39,923 nt of DNA from SIAJ01 sp036266155 (lineage in GTDB: Bacteria > Planctomycetota > Planctomycetia > Gemmatales > Gemmataceae). Below are positions 1 through 8,171 of this stretch, one piece after another (position 1 is the stretch's first letter; each line of letters starts with the position of its first letter). The position numbers and the translations under genes are program-made. Under the pieces are notes generated by a model. The model saw only the letters and a list, made by a program, of their open reading frames with translations, was not told the origin of the DNA and ran no database searches. The DNA lies in assembly GCA_036266155.1 (NCBI GenBank), contig DATANR010000296.1, positions 1 to 39,923 of the forward strand. Reading direction: 5' to 3'.

Positions 1-129
1 TATCTGATTCTCGAACGTCGCAAGGAATGCCCCGTGCCGGTGAAGCCACCGCCGGCCGCTCCGTCGCCCGTTGTTGTCCCCGAACCCTCAGTCCCGCCTT
101 CAGGCGATCTTCAAACGAAGACCGCCTGA
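1..129 (+). CDS. C-terminal end of an unidentified upstream protein (partial)
   Basis: Frame 1 is open from the window edge to a TGA at 127-129. It reads as a charged stretch (LERRKECPVPVK) followed by a Pro/Ala/Val-rich tail. The last dozen or so codons lie inside a palindromic repeat, so the repeat seems to supply the stop codon and the extreme C-terminus. The rest of the gene lies outside the window and no function can be given. It could be a chance open frame, since only about 42 codons are visible, but the Pro-rich tail is typical of secreted planctomycete proteins. Confidence 0.4.
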   Translation, partial: YLILERRKECPVPVKPPPAAPSPVVVPEPSVPPSGDLQTKTA

Positions 130-138
130 AGGCGGGAC
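91..138. repeat. REP-like palindrome, 22-bp arms
   Basis: Arms 91-112 and 117-138 are inverted repeats with one mismatch around a 4-base AAAC loop. The core is GTCCCGCCTTCAGGCG. It lies between the upstream frame and the beta-propeller gene and would form a very stable hairpin in RNA. There is no T-run after it, so it is not a standard intrinsic terminator. Confidence 0.8.
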
Positions 139-172
139 ACCAACGATAACTGCAAGACACCTGGAGAATCGC

Positions 173-1153
173 ATGAAGCACTTTGTTTCCGCAACCCTCG
201 CCATCCTGCTGCTATGTACCAGCGCCCCCGCGGCCGAACTGGAGCTGGTGCAGACCATTCAGCTCAAGGGCAAGCCCGGCGGCCTCGATCACGTTGCTTT
301 GGACGCCAAGCGCGATCGACTGTTCGTCGCCAACAAGACGAACAGCACCCTGGACGTTGTCGATCTCAAAGCCGGCATGATGATCCGGCAGATTCCGAAC
401 CAGACAGGTGTGCAAGGCATTGCCTACGCCGCCGATGTGGATCGCATCTACGTTGGCCTCGGCACGAACGGCCTTTGCAACGTCTTCGATGGCGACAGCT
501 TCAAGGCCGTCAAGACAATCAAGTTCGCCGACGATTGCGACAACGTTCGCTACCACGCCAAGACGCAGATGGTTTATGTCGCCCACGCGGAGAAATCGCT
601 CGGCGTCATCAGTGCCAAGACGAACGCTCTAAAGGCCGACATCAAGTTGCCCGCCAGTGCCGAGGGGTTTGTTCTCGAAGAAGGCCGGCAATTGCTCTAC
701 CTCTCGACGCCGTCGCCGTGCCAGGTGGTCGTCATCGACACCGGGAAGAATGAGGTGGTCAAGACGTACCCGATCAAAACGGCCGGCGGTGCGCACCCGA
801 TCGCCCTCGATGAAGCGGCTCATCGCGTGTACGTCGGCTGCCGCAAGGAGCCGAAGGTCGTGATCGTGGACACCGAGTCCGGCAAGGAAGTCGGCGACGC
901 GGCCATTCCGGAGGACGTCGACGACCTCTTCGTCGACGTCCCCCGCAAACGCGTCTTGGTCTCCTGCGGCGAAGGCTTCATCGCGGTTTTGAAAGTGACG
1001 GACGCCGATCACCTCGAACTGGTCGAGAAGATCCCGACAGCGAAGGGTGCCAAGACTTGCCTGTATGTCCCGGAAACCGGCAAGCTGTATCTAGCGGTAC
1101 CGCGGCAGGAGGGCAAGGAAGGGCCAGAGGTGCGGGTGTTTCAGGTGAAGTAG
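173..1153 (+). CDS. Secreted YncE-like beta-propeller (YVTN repeat) protein
   Basis: A protein of 326 residues. The ATG at 173 is chosen because it opens directly onto a signal peptide (MKHFVSATLAILLLCTSAPA, then AEL); a longer reading from 71 would run through the upstream palindrome. The mature part has repeated blades of the type 'D...R.Y.....N..V.VID......V..I' (for example RLFVANKTNSTLDVVDLKAG and VVVIDTGKNEVVKTYPI), typical of YVTN/YncE seven-bladed propellers. Such proteins are periplasmic or extracellular binding scaffolds; no catalytic residues are evident and no ligand can be assigned. It converges with the outer-membrane gene, with only 7 bp between the stop codons. Confidence 0.85.
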   Translation: MKHFVSATLAILLLCTSAPAAELELVQTIQLKGKPGGLDHVALDAKRDRLFVANKTNSTLDVVDLKAGMMIRQIPNQTGVQGIAYAADVDRIYVGLGTNGLCNVFDGDSFKAVKTIKFADDCDNVRYHAKTQMVYVAHAEKSLGVISAKTNALKADIKLPASAEGFVLEEGRQLLYLSTPSPCQVVVIDTGKNEVVKTYPIKTAGGAHPIALDEAAHRVYVGCRKEPKVVIVDTESGKEVGDAAIPEDVDDLFVDVPRKRVLVSCGEGFIAVLKVTDADHLELVEKIPTAKGAKTCLYVPETGKLYLAVPRQEGKEGPEVRVFQVK

Positions 1154-1160
1154 CCCAAGA

Positions 1161-2204
1161 TTAGAACGACAGGCCGAGTTGGATGAAGAAACCGTCGAGC
1201 GCCAGGTTGTTCGATTGGCGGACGATCTTGCCTTGGGCGAAGTCGTCGACGAAGGTCGGGCGTTCGAAGAGGCCGATGAAGTTGGTCACTTCGTAGCCGA
1301 GCCGGACGAAGACGCCGCGATACTCGTAGCTGATGCCGACGCCAAGCGTGACGACTGGGACCGTGAGGGCGAACCGATCGCGCAGGTCGGCGTAGAGCGT
1401 CGCTCCGCCATTGTTGGTTTCGGAGAACGGCGTGCGCATCGTCCCGGTGAGCATGCCGGCCGTCGCGCGACCGAAGAGGCCGAGGCCGTCGCCGAGGCCG
1501 AGCCACGATTCGGCGCCGAAGAGCGGGCCGGCGCCATCGTATTGCGAACGCAAGTCGATCGCGGCCGCATCCGCATCGCGGCCGCTGTAGGTCGCTTCGA
1601 GCGTTTGCCGAATCGTCGCGAGCCGTACACCGCCGAAGAACCGCAAGCGCGACGACTCGTCGAATTCCCACGTCCGGCCGGCGGTGATGTCGTAGACGTT
1701 CAACGTCAACCGTGTCCGAGCGGCGGCAATCTGCGATTCATTCGTCAGGCCGGCACGGGTAAGCGATGGATAGAGCAGGGCGCCATCCGGCGCGGCGACG
1801 CCGAATTCATCGGTAGCGGTGAAATAGGTGTATGCGACGCCAATGTCCCACCCGCGGCCCGGCAGCTTGTAGCCGATGGCCGCTCGCACGCCCGGCGACG
1901 GTTTGTAGTTGAGCGATTGCATCGTGCCCGCCGGCACGAGGTCGTTGCGTGGATCGACGAGCGCGAAATCGAGCCCCCGTTCGCGCGGCGTCACGTAAAG
2001 GAATTCGACGCCCGCGTACCATCCGCCGGCAGGGGGTTCGCTCTCGATACTATGGACCGGCGGCTGAGTGAATTCCGGCGGCGTCAGATCCTGAATGGTT
2101 GACAATTCGGTGGTCGGCAAAACAGTCGCGCGGCCGGCGGTGTTCTGCGCCGCGGCCGTGACGGCCAGGCCGAGAACCAACGCAATGGCGACCCCGCGCG
2201 GCAT
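1161..2204 (-). CDS. Outer-membrane beta-barrel protein, Lpg1974 / Legionella OMP-like family
   Basis: A protein of 347 residues. The ATG at 2204 gives a clean signal peptide (MPRGVAIALVLGLAVTAAAQ) and follows a G-rich stretch (2211-2215) that may act as Shine-Dalgarno; an upstream in-frame start would only add a basic leader. A short Pro/Thr-rich linker leads to GGWYAGVEFLYVTPRERG, the entry strand seen in planctomycete Lpg1974/BBP7-type proteins, then alternating amphipathic strands and a C-terminal Phe (QLGLSF), the usual outer-membrane insertion signal. It is probably a pore or structural barrel in the outer membrane. The family name rests on pattern recognition and no substrate can be assigned. 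Confidence 0.75.
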   Translation of the reverse strand: MPRGVAIALVLGLAVTAAAQNTAGRATVLPTTELSTIQDLTPPEFTQPPVHSIESEPPAGGWYAGVEFLYVTPRERGLDFALVDPRNDLVPAGTMQSLNYKPSPGVRAAIGYKLPGRGWDIGVAYTYFTATDEFGVAAPDGALLYPSLTRAGLTNESQIAAARTRLTLNVYDITAGRTWEFDESSRLRFFGGVRLATIRQTLEATYSGRDADAAAIDLRSQYDGAGPLFGAESWLGLGDGLGLFGRATAGMLTGTMRTPFSETNNGGATLYADLRDRFALTVPVVTLGVGISYEYRGVFVRLGYEVTNFIGLFERPTFVDDFAQGKIVRQSNNLALDGFFIQLGLSF

Positions 2205-2415
2205 GCGCAACCCCCGTGCGGAGCGTGATTGGGCACGCTCCGGCACCGATAGAACGCGGCGAAATAACGGATCGTCGCGGGCGGAGCAAGGCGAATAGCG
2301 TGAATTACGTTCACGGGGGTCGCCGCCTGAACGAGGCGGGGCGAAGGCACTGATTCCCTAAAGACCATGGCACAAATATCTTGCGTCAAATTCGGTTTTC
2401 GCGCCAGACCTCAAA

Positions 2416-2449
2416 ATACGTTCAGGGGGGTGGGGGGGCGTGAACGTAT
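2416..2449. repeat. 9-bp inverted repeat enclosing a G-run
   Basis: ATACGTTCA (2416-2424) and TGAACGTAT (2441-2449) are perfect inverted repeats flanking GGGGGGTGGGGGGGCG. A related ACGTTCACGGGGG lies near 2306-2318. The element sits between the outer-membrane gene and the pentahaem cytochrome gene. The G-run could form a quadruplex on the plus strand, or the dyad could be an operator upstream of the outer-membrane gene. The function is not known. Confidence 0.5.
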
Positions 2450-2488
2450 CGAGATCGCGGGCTGAAACGAATTCTGGATCATCGCGGT

Positions 2489-3862
2489 CTACTGCGATCG
2501 TTCGCGGAACAGAGAGGAGAAAGGTAGGCTTCCTGCTTCGAAGGGACGCGGCGTGTCGACGCGGACGCCATTGACTTGGTTCGGGATGCGTAAGGCATTG
2601 CGGATTGCGTTCAAGCGCGGATCGGGCTCGCGGCGATCGACGCTGTCAAACGCAAGAAGTGCGTAGTAGAGGTGGCAGGCTTGATCCCAGCGTGATGGAT
2701 TGACGTCGGCAAGTGCGGCGGCGACCGTTGCGGATGCCAGCGGCTGCCGCGCCCACTTGTTTGCGGCGTCGCGCCAGGATTCCGATATCCGGTCTGCCGC
2801 TTGTCGGATCGTCTTCGAATCGTTGGACCGGCGCATGGCCGCAAGTAGGTCGGCATCATCAAAGCCCGCGAGTCTGGCCTTCAAGAGTGGTTCGTTCCAT
2901 ACGAGTTCACCCGATCCGGCGCGACGGCCGTCGAGCCCGCGATGGCACGCGTAGCAGTCAAACTCCGCCAACTCGGGCCACGGACCGCGATTGGCGCGAT
3001 CGGCCAGGAGTCGATGGCGGGCCGCGGTGGTCGCCGCACAGCCGACGAGCCAGTGGCGGTACGCGTCGCTCACGGGTCGAAACACGATCGGCGAGACGTC
3101 GCGATTCTTCTCCGCCCAGTGCGGCGGCAAAGCACGCAGGTAGGTGGCATAGTCGAAATTGAGACGTGGATGCCCGGCGGCGATGAGGTCGTGGTTCATG
3201 TCACGTAGAGCCGTTCCATCAGTGGCCGGTGCCCCGACGTGGCAGCCAGCACACGTCTCCACACGCACGGCCGGATCCGACAGGTTGGTCATTTCAGCGC
3301 GAAGTAATTGGCGTTGATGCGTCGCGCCGGTTTGCCATCCGGCGTGTTCCGCTTGCCACTTGCTCGCGTTGCCGTGACAGGATTCGCAGTTCACGCCCTC
3401 TGTATGCGAGGGATGCGGCGATTGATTCGCCAGCGTCGGGTTCGCGTGACACGCCAGGCAGCGGACGTCTTGCCGCGCATCGATTGGCTTTTCGCCCGGC
3501 TTGGCGAGCCGCCCTTCGATCTGAATCGAGAGGTCGTTGCCGAGAATGCCGAAGGCCCGCGAGTGGGGGTCGTAGCATTTCCAAATGGTCGCGCTAGATC
3601 GCCAGCGCTGAGCGTCCGCTTCGGCGCTCGCCCAGGCGGATCGCGGGACCGTTCCATTGACAGGCCCGCCGTGACAGGCCGCCGCAGTACAACCGACGGA
3701 GCCGGCGACCAAGGCCTCACCTTGCGCTGGCGCCGGCTTTGCAATCAATGGCAACGGCTCGGCGCCGACGACTGGCTGATCCTTGGATTGGACCACCAGT
3801 CCGCCCAGGATTGCAACAACCGTTGCCATCGCGATGCCGATGCTGACTCGAACTCGATTCAC
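2489..3862 (-). CDS. Pentahaem c-type cytochrome, cytochrome c554-like
   Basis: A protein of 457 residues from a GTG at 3862. That start gives a basic N-terminus and one hydrophobic segment (SIGIAMATVVAILGGLVV), acting as a signal peptide or anchor; ATG codons further upstream would add about 100 residues of implausible Arg-rich sequence. Five haem c sites are visible: one CX4CH (Cys58-Cys63-His64) and four CXXCH (Cys135, 159, 204, 303). Extra conserved-looking His residues (MNHDLIAAGHPRLNFDY near 222-238) could be distal ligands. The layout fits periplasmic cytochrome c554/NrfB-like electron carriers. It is divergent from the redox operon starting at 4015, so it is probably its periplasmic partner (inference). 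The C-terminal 130 residues have no recognised domain. Confidence 0.85.
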   Translation of the reverse strand: MNRVRVSIGIAMATVVAILGGLVVQSKDQPVVGAEPLPLIAKPAPAQGEALVAGSVGCTAAACHGGPVNGTVPRSAWASAEADAQRWRSSATIWKCYDPHSRAFGILGNDLSIQIEGRLAKPGEKPIDARQDVRCLACHANPTLANQSPHPSHTEGVNCESCHGNASKWQAEHAGWQTGATHQRQLLRAEMTNLSDPAVRVETCAGCHVGAPATDGTALRDMNHDLIAAGHPRLNFDYATYLRALPPHWAEKNRDVSPIVFRPVSDAYRHWLVGCAATTAARHRLLADRANRGPWPELAEFDCYACHRGLDGRRAGSGELVWNEPLLKARLAGFDDADLLAAMRRSNDSKTIRQAADRISESWRDAANKWARQPLASATVAAALADVNPSRWDQACHLYYALLAFDSVDRREPDPRLNAIRNALRIPNQVNGVRVDTPRPFEAGSLPFSSLFRERSQ

Positions 3863-4014
3863 AGATGTCCCGGTGGGATGATTCGCTCTATCGTAGACGG
3901 TCAGGCCCCGCCGACGCAAGCTCTGAGCATATTTCGGGTTCGGGCGTTGACAACGGGGCTGCGCCTTCGTTACCTTGACACCGCAACGACCCGCGTTTGC
4001 CCCGAGAGAATCCT

Positions 4015-4848
4015 GTGCTTGTCGGCGGCAACACCTTCGCCCGTCACCGCATCGCCTATGTGCTGGCCGCGGTTGTGGTGTTTTGCGTTCCGGCGGCCGC
4101 ATGGTACGCGGCCGCCCGCATCGGGTGGACCGACTGGCCTTCCGGGTCAACGAGCGTTGGGCTGATCCTCGGCATCATGGCGACGGCGATCATCGCGTTC
4201 GAGATGTTGCTGTGGCCGCGCAAGCAAATGCGTGGCCGGCGACTGGGTCGTACGCGCATTTGGATGTACTGGCACATCTGGCTGGGCTTATTGAGTTTGC
4301 CGCTGGCAATTGGACATGCAGGCTTCCGATTCGGCGGGCCGTTGACGACGGCCGTTCTGGTGCTGTTTCTGCTCGTGATCGCCAGCGGCGTCTGGGGCCT
4401 CGCGCTACAACAGGTGTTGCCGCACCGGTTGCTCCACGGATTCATGAGCGAGACAATCGAAACCGAAGTCGAACAGGTCATGGCCCATCATCGCCGCGAG
4501 GCGGACGACGTGGTCGATGCCGTTGCCACCGGCGGGCCTGCCGATGCGCTGCGGGCGTTTCATATGGCGGAGGTCGGCCCGTATCTGGAGCATGGCCGCG
4601 CGTCGGGTTCTGTACTGCAATCCGCGGCACGGGCAGCGGGACTCTTTGCCGATTTGGCGGAACGCGCGCCGGAAGCCACGACGACGGTTCGCCGATTGGA
4701 GCAACTTTGCGCCGCACGCAGGCAGTATGATGCCCAAAGGCGAATTCACGCATGGCTGCATAACTGGCTGATGATCCACTTGCCGCTCTCCGTGGCGTTG
4801 TGTGTTGTGCTGGCAGCCCATATTGTGACCGCGCTGAAGTATTGGTAA
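4015..4848 (+). CDS. Five-helix membrane protein, probable dihaem cytochrome b
   Basis: A protein of 277 residues. GTG at 4015 is preferred because GAGAGA (4004-4009) lies 5 bases before it; TTG at 3997 is the alternative. Predicted helices are at about residues 13-34, 47-67, 83-104, 110-131 and 250-274. Helix 3 carries His87 and His101 and helix 5 carries His255 and His269. Each pair is 14 apart, the spacing by which two helices bind two stacked b haems across a membrane. A soluble segment of about 110 residues (140-250) separates helices 4 and 5. The gene overlaps the decahaem gene by one base (TAATG), so the two are translationally coupled. Likely role (inference): carrying electrons across the inner membrane between the cytoplasmic NADH/Fe-S proteins and the periplasmic haem c proteins. 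The haem assignment rests on His spacing only. Confidence 0.7.
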   Translation: MLVGGNTFARHRIAYVLAAVVVFCVPAAAWYAAARIGWTDWPSGSTSVGLILGIMATAIIAFEMLLWPRKQMRGRRLGRTRIWMYWHIWLGLLSLPLAIGHAGFRFGGPLTTAVLVLFLLVIASGVWGLALQQVLPHRLLHGFMSETIETEVEQVMAHHRREADDVVDAVATGGPADALRAFHMAEVGPYLEHGRASGSVLQSAARAAGLFADLAERAPEATTTVRRLEQLCAARRQYDAQRRIHAWLHNWLMIHLPLSVALCVVLAAHIVTALKYW

Positions 4849-6305
4849 TGCCCATGGCCGGCCCCTCCATCAATCGTGAACGTGCCGCACCGTTTCGGGG
4901 CCAACGGCGCTATTTCCATCGGCCGACGGCCATTCGAGCTTGGCGAGTTCGGTTGGCGGTGCTCGCGCTGCTGGTAACGGGCGGATGGGTCGCAGCTCTG
5001 ACGATCGACCGCGATGTTCGTCAAGCGGCTTGCACGCACGGCGAGTTGGCACGCGTGCACGCGCCATGGGCGGACAAGTGCGACGCTTGCCATGTGCCAC
5101 ACTCGTCGACGAGTTCTGCCGGCAGCGGCCTCTTCGACACGCGCGATCGGTGGCGTACCTTTCGCTGCGAAACTTGCCATGCGGGACCGCCACACGACCC
5201 GAAAAACTTTGCTCCGCACTATGATCGGATGGCAAAGCCTCATCTGGTGGATGATGCTCAGGCGCGCGATTGTTCGAGTTGCCACCACGATCATCAGGGG
5301 GCCGACTTCGCACTCGCGCGTGTCAACGACAGCGATTGCACGCGCTGCCACAAAGATTTGAGTCCGCTGCATGGCAGCAGTCCAAACATCACGGCATTTC
5401 ATAAGGATCATCCGGATTTCCGCGTGAAGCAATCACCGCCGATGCGCGGCCTCAAGTTCAACCACGCGCTGCACCTGACGACGGGAATCACGGAGAAAAC
5501 CAACCTCGACAACCCGAACGCGGTCTTCAAGCTCGGGCAAGTGGGACCGGCGTATCGCGAGCAATACCGCCGTTTCGCGGGTAGTGAGAACCATGAGGCC
5601 GCACTTCGGCTCGATTGCGCCGCCTGTCACGAGCCGGCCGGTGGCGGATACAAGTCAGTCTCGTTTGACCGGCATTGCCAGGGGTGCCACGCGCAGACCG
5701 TCTCCGGTCTGCAGAGTGCCGCGGGCGTAACAACGAAGCCCTTTACCATTCCGCATGGTCGACCGAACGCCGAGCAGAACCGTTGGATTCGATCCGAGAT
5801 TTTGCGGCAAGTAGAGGATCAAAAACAAATCTTGCGCACCGTGCCGTTTCCACCGACCGACCGGCTCGATTCGCCACGCGTCGCGTTGCCTTCTGACCTG
5901 AGCAAGGAAGCGGATGAGTTAGTCAAACTCGCAGGTCGACTGTTGAGCTGCCAGAAATGTCATGAGACGAGCGAGGGCCAGATTCGCCCCACGGGAACGC
6001 CGGCGCAATGGTTGCCGGGTGCCCGCTTTGATCACACGGCCCATCGAGCAGTGAACTGTGCCGAGTGTCACAATACCTGGGGATCCACGATCGCACGCGG
6101 CGGTGGTTCGGAACCGCTCAATGTTCCCGGCATCGATAACTGCCGGCAATGTCATGCGCCGGCCAGGGTGGTGAAGGGCGTGCCAAGCGGCGGCGCTCGG
6201 CACGATTGCGTAGAGTGCCACCGCTATCACGCGGTTCAGCGCGAGCCGCCCGACGACCGCCGTTTGCCTATTGAATCATTCCTTCGTGGCAATCGGAACC
6301 CATGA
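4848..6305 (+). CDS. Membrane-anchored decahaem c-type cytochrome
   Basis: A protein of 485 residues; the start ATG at 4848 overlaps the previous stop as TAATG. The N-terminus has a basic cytoplasmic tail and one helix (RVRLAVLALLVTGGWVAAL, about residues 34-52) with no clear cleavage site, so it is probably anchored with the rest in the periplasm. Ten CXXCH motifs begin at Cys78, 107, 142, 164, 257, 277, 368, 404, 432 and 454. Many extra His residues (HDH, FDHTAH, FNHALH) are candidate distal ligands for bis-His haems. It resembles the cytochrome c3/doubled-CXXCH superfamily but not a named enzyme, and no catalytic CXXCK-type site is seen. The stop overlaps the next start (ATGA). It is probably the periplasmic electron wire of this operon. 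Confidence 0.85.
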   Translation: MPMAGPSINRERAAPFRGQRRYFHRPTAIRAWRVRLAVLALLVTGGWVAALTIDRDVRQAACTHGELARVHAPWADKCDACHVPHSSTSSAGSGLFDTRDRWRTFRCETCHAGPPHDPKNFAPHYDRMAKPHLVDDAQARDCSSCHHDHQGADFALARVNDSDCTRCHKDLSPLHGSSPNITAFHKDHPDFRVKQSPPMRGLKFNHALHLTTGITEKTNLDNPNAVFKLGQVGPAYREQYRRFAGSENHEAALRLDCAACHEPAGGGYKSVSFDRHCQGCHAQTVSGLQSAAGVTTKPFTIPHGRPNAEQNRWIRSEILRQVEDQKQILRTVPFPPTDRLDSPRVALPSDLSKEADELVKLAGRLLSCQKCHETSEGQIRPTGTPAQWLPGARFDHTAHRAVNCAECHNTWGSTIARGGGSEPLNVPGIDNCRQCHAPARVVKGVPSGGARHDCVECHRYHAVQREPPDDRRLPIESFLRGNRNP

Positions 6306-8161
6306 TCGTCCAGCGGCTGCACGAAATCCAGAACCGGATCGGCTACTTGCCGGACGCGGAACTCGCCAAGGTGGCCCGCGAGGCGAACGTGCCGCTGTAT
6401 CGCGTGCAGGAAGTCGCGGGGTTCTTTCCGCATTTTCGCCAGGAATGGAACAAGCCGCCACGCGTCGAACTCCGTGTCTGCCGCGACATGAGCTGTCACC
6501 TCGCCGGCTCGGACAAGGTGCTGAAAAACCTCACGGGGCTCGCAAAGTCCGGTGAAGTCGCGGTTGAAGGCGTATCCTGCCTGGGCCGCTGCGATCGCGC
6601 GCCGGCCTGCAGCTTCACACGCACTGATGGCGAGCGCTCGTTCCACGATCATGTCTACGCGGGTCGATTACTTGACGACCTGCGCCGCATCGCCGATGCG
6701 ATCATCGGTGGGAACGTGGCTCCACCTCCCGATACCGATCAGGCATACACGCCGCAGGGGAATCAAGCTGAATGGCAGATCGACGTCTATCGGAACCGAC
6801 CAGAGCTCGGTGATCGCACGTATCGCGCTATCAAGGATTTCCTTCTGGAGCATCCGGAGCCGATCCGCGGTCGCGATCCGAAGCAGCATCCGTGGTTGTG
6901 CCGGCTCGATCCGGCGGGTCTACTAGGCATGGGCGGCGCCGGTGTGCCTGCTTACCGCAAGTGGCTCGATGTCTGGCAGGCGACCGGCGACGAGAAGTTC
7001 ATCGTCTGCAACGGCGACGAGAGCGAGCCGGGCACGTTCAAAGACCGCGAGATTTTGCTGCGGATGCCGCACCTCGTCGTCGAAGGTGTCATCCTCGCTG
7101 GGCTGATGACGAACGCGACGGCTGGCTACATCTACATTCGCCACGAGTACGGAGAGCAGATTGCGGCCGTTCGAGCTGAGATCGACCGGGCGATCGGTTT
7201 GATGGCTTGCGGATCGAATATCTTCGGCTCCGGACGGACATTCACGGTCGAGGTGTTCGTCAGTCCTGGCGGATATATTTGCGGCGAACAGAGTGCGTTG
7301 ATCGAGGCAATGGAAGACAAGCGGTCGCAGCCGCGGAATCGCCCGCCGGAGTTGGCGACGAATGGCCTGCGCGACAAGCCGACGCTAGTGAACAACGTCG
7401 AGACGCTTGCGTGGGTACCGGCCATATTGCTGCAGCACGATGGGCAAAAGTCGTGGTACGCATCGCAAGGACGGCCCGGTTTCCGCGGACGGCGTTTGCT
7501 CTCGATCTCCGGCAATCTGGAACGGCCCGGCGTCTACGAGATCCCGATTGGCGCCACGCTCGGCGACCTGATCAACATGGCCGGCGGCGTGCGTCGCAAA
7601 CGCGGGTTGGGCGCTGTTGCTCCGTCGGGACCGTCGGGCGGATTGATTCCGCCGACCCTCCCCGCAGCGGACGGCTGGCAGGATCGATTGAAGGGGAAGA
7701 GCCCAGAGTTGGCCACCGCTATCCGCGAAGGCATTCGTGCCGGCGGCGGGCGGTTCGATGTTCGGCACCTGCCTCTTGATCTATTGTTGTTTCGCGAGGT
7801 CGGGCCGGTGCTCGGGCTCCGCATCAGTCTGATGCTCGGCGCCGGCCTGGTTGTTTATGATTCCAGTGTCAAAGTCATGGATCAAGCGCTCAACTTTACG
7901 CGCTTTTTCCGCAACGAGTCGTGCGGCAAGTGTGTGCCTTGCCGGATTGGATCGCAGAAGTTGGTCGAGATCGGCACCAAGCTCGCCGGCGGCTTATCGC
8001 CAATCGAACGCGAAGACGCCACGGCCGACGTGTTCGATCTTGCTTACACGCTCGGCCTGACGTCGATCTGTGGGCTCGGTGTGGTCGCGCCGAATCCGTT
8101 GACGACAGTGCTTGAGTGGTTCAGGGCCCCGGAAACGCAGGCCGACTTCTCCATTGACTGA
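6302..8161 (+). CDS. NuoE-NuoF fusion: NADH-binding flavo-iron-sulfur subunit
   Basis: A protein of 619 residues starting at an ATGA overlap. Residues 1-130 are a NuoE-like thioredoxin-fold domain with 2Fe-2S ligands Cys60, Cys65, Cys93 and Cys97 (CX4C and CX3C). Residues about 155-619 are NuoF-like: the FMN glycine loop GMGGAGVPAYRKW (209-221), the NADH/FMN motif CNGDESEPGTFKDR (236-249), YICGEQSALIEAMEDK (325-340), an SLBB segment (about 397-450) and 4Fe-4S ligands Cys541, 544, 547 and 590. All key ligands are present. This layout is known from HoxF and FdsB-type diaphorases, which exchange electrons between NAD(H) and Fe-S chains outside complex I. No other complex I, hydrogenase or formate dehydrogenase gene is nearby; partners are the flanking haem proteins and the next gene. 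It acts on the cytoplasmic side. Confidence 0.9.
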   Translation: MIVQRLHEIQNRIGYLPDAELAKVAREANVPLYRVQEVAGFFPHFRQEWNKPPRVELRVCRDMSCHLAGSDKVLKNLTGLAKSGEVAVEGVSCLGRCDRAPACSFTRTDGERSFHDHVYAGRLLDDLRRIADAIIGGNVAPPPDTDQAYTPQGNQAEWQIDVYRNRPELGDRTYRAIKDFLLEHPEPIRGRDPKQHPWLCRLDPAGLLGMGGAGVPAYRKWLDVWQATGDEKFIVCNGDESEPGTFKDREILLRMPHLVVEGVILAGLMTNATAGYIYIRHEYGEQIAAVRAEIDRAIGLMACGSNIFGSGRTFTVEVFVSPGGYICGEQSALIEAMEDKRSQPRNRPPELATNGLRDKPTLVNNVETLAWVPAILLQHDGQKSWYASQGRPGFRGRRLLSISGNLERPGVYEIPIGATLGDLINMAGGVRRKRGLGAVAPSGPSGGLIPPTLPAADGWQDRLKGKSPELATAIREGIRAGGGRFDVRHLPLDLLLFREVGPVLGLRISLMLGAGLVVYDSSVKVMDQALNFTRFFRNESCGKCVPCRIGSQKLVEIGTKLAGGLSPIEREDATADVFDLAYTLGLTSICGLGVVAPNPLTTVLEWFRAPETQADFSID

Positions 8162-8171
8162 GGGTAAACGG

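Noticed and set aside
3947..3975. TTGACA followed 17 bp later by TTACCT as a promoter of the redox operon
   Set aside because: The -35 is perfect but the -10 matches TATAAT at only two positions. A promoter is expected here, but this exact pair is not convincing.
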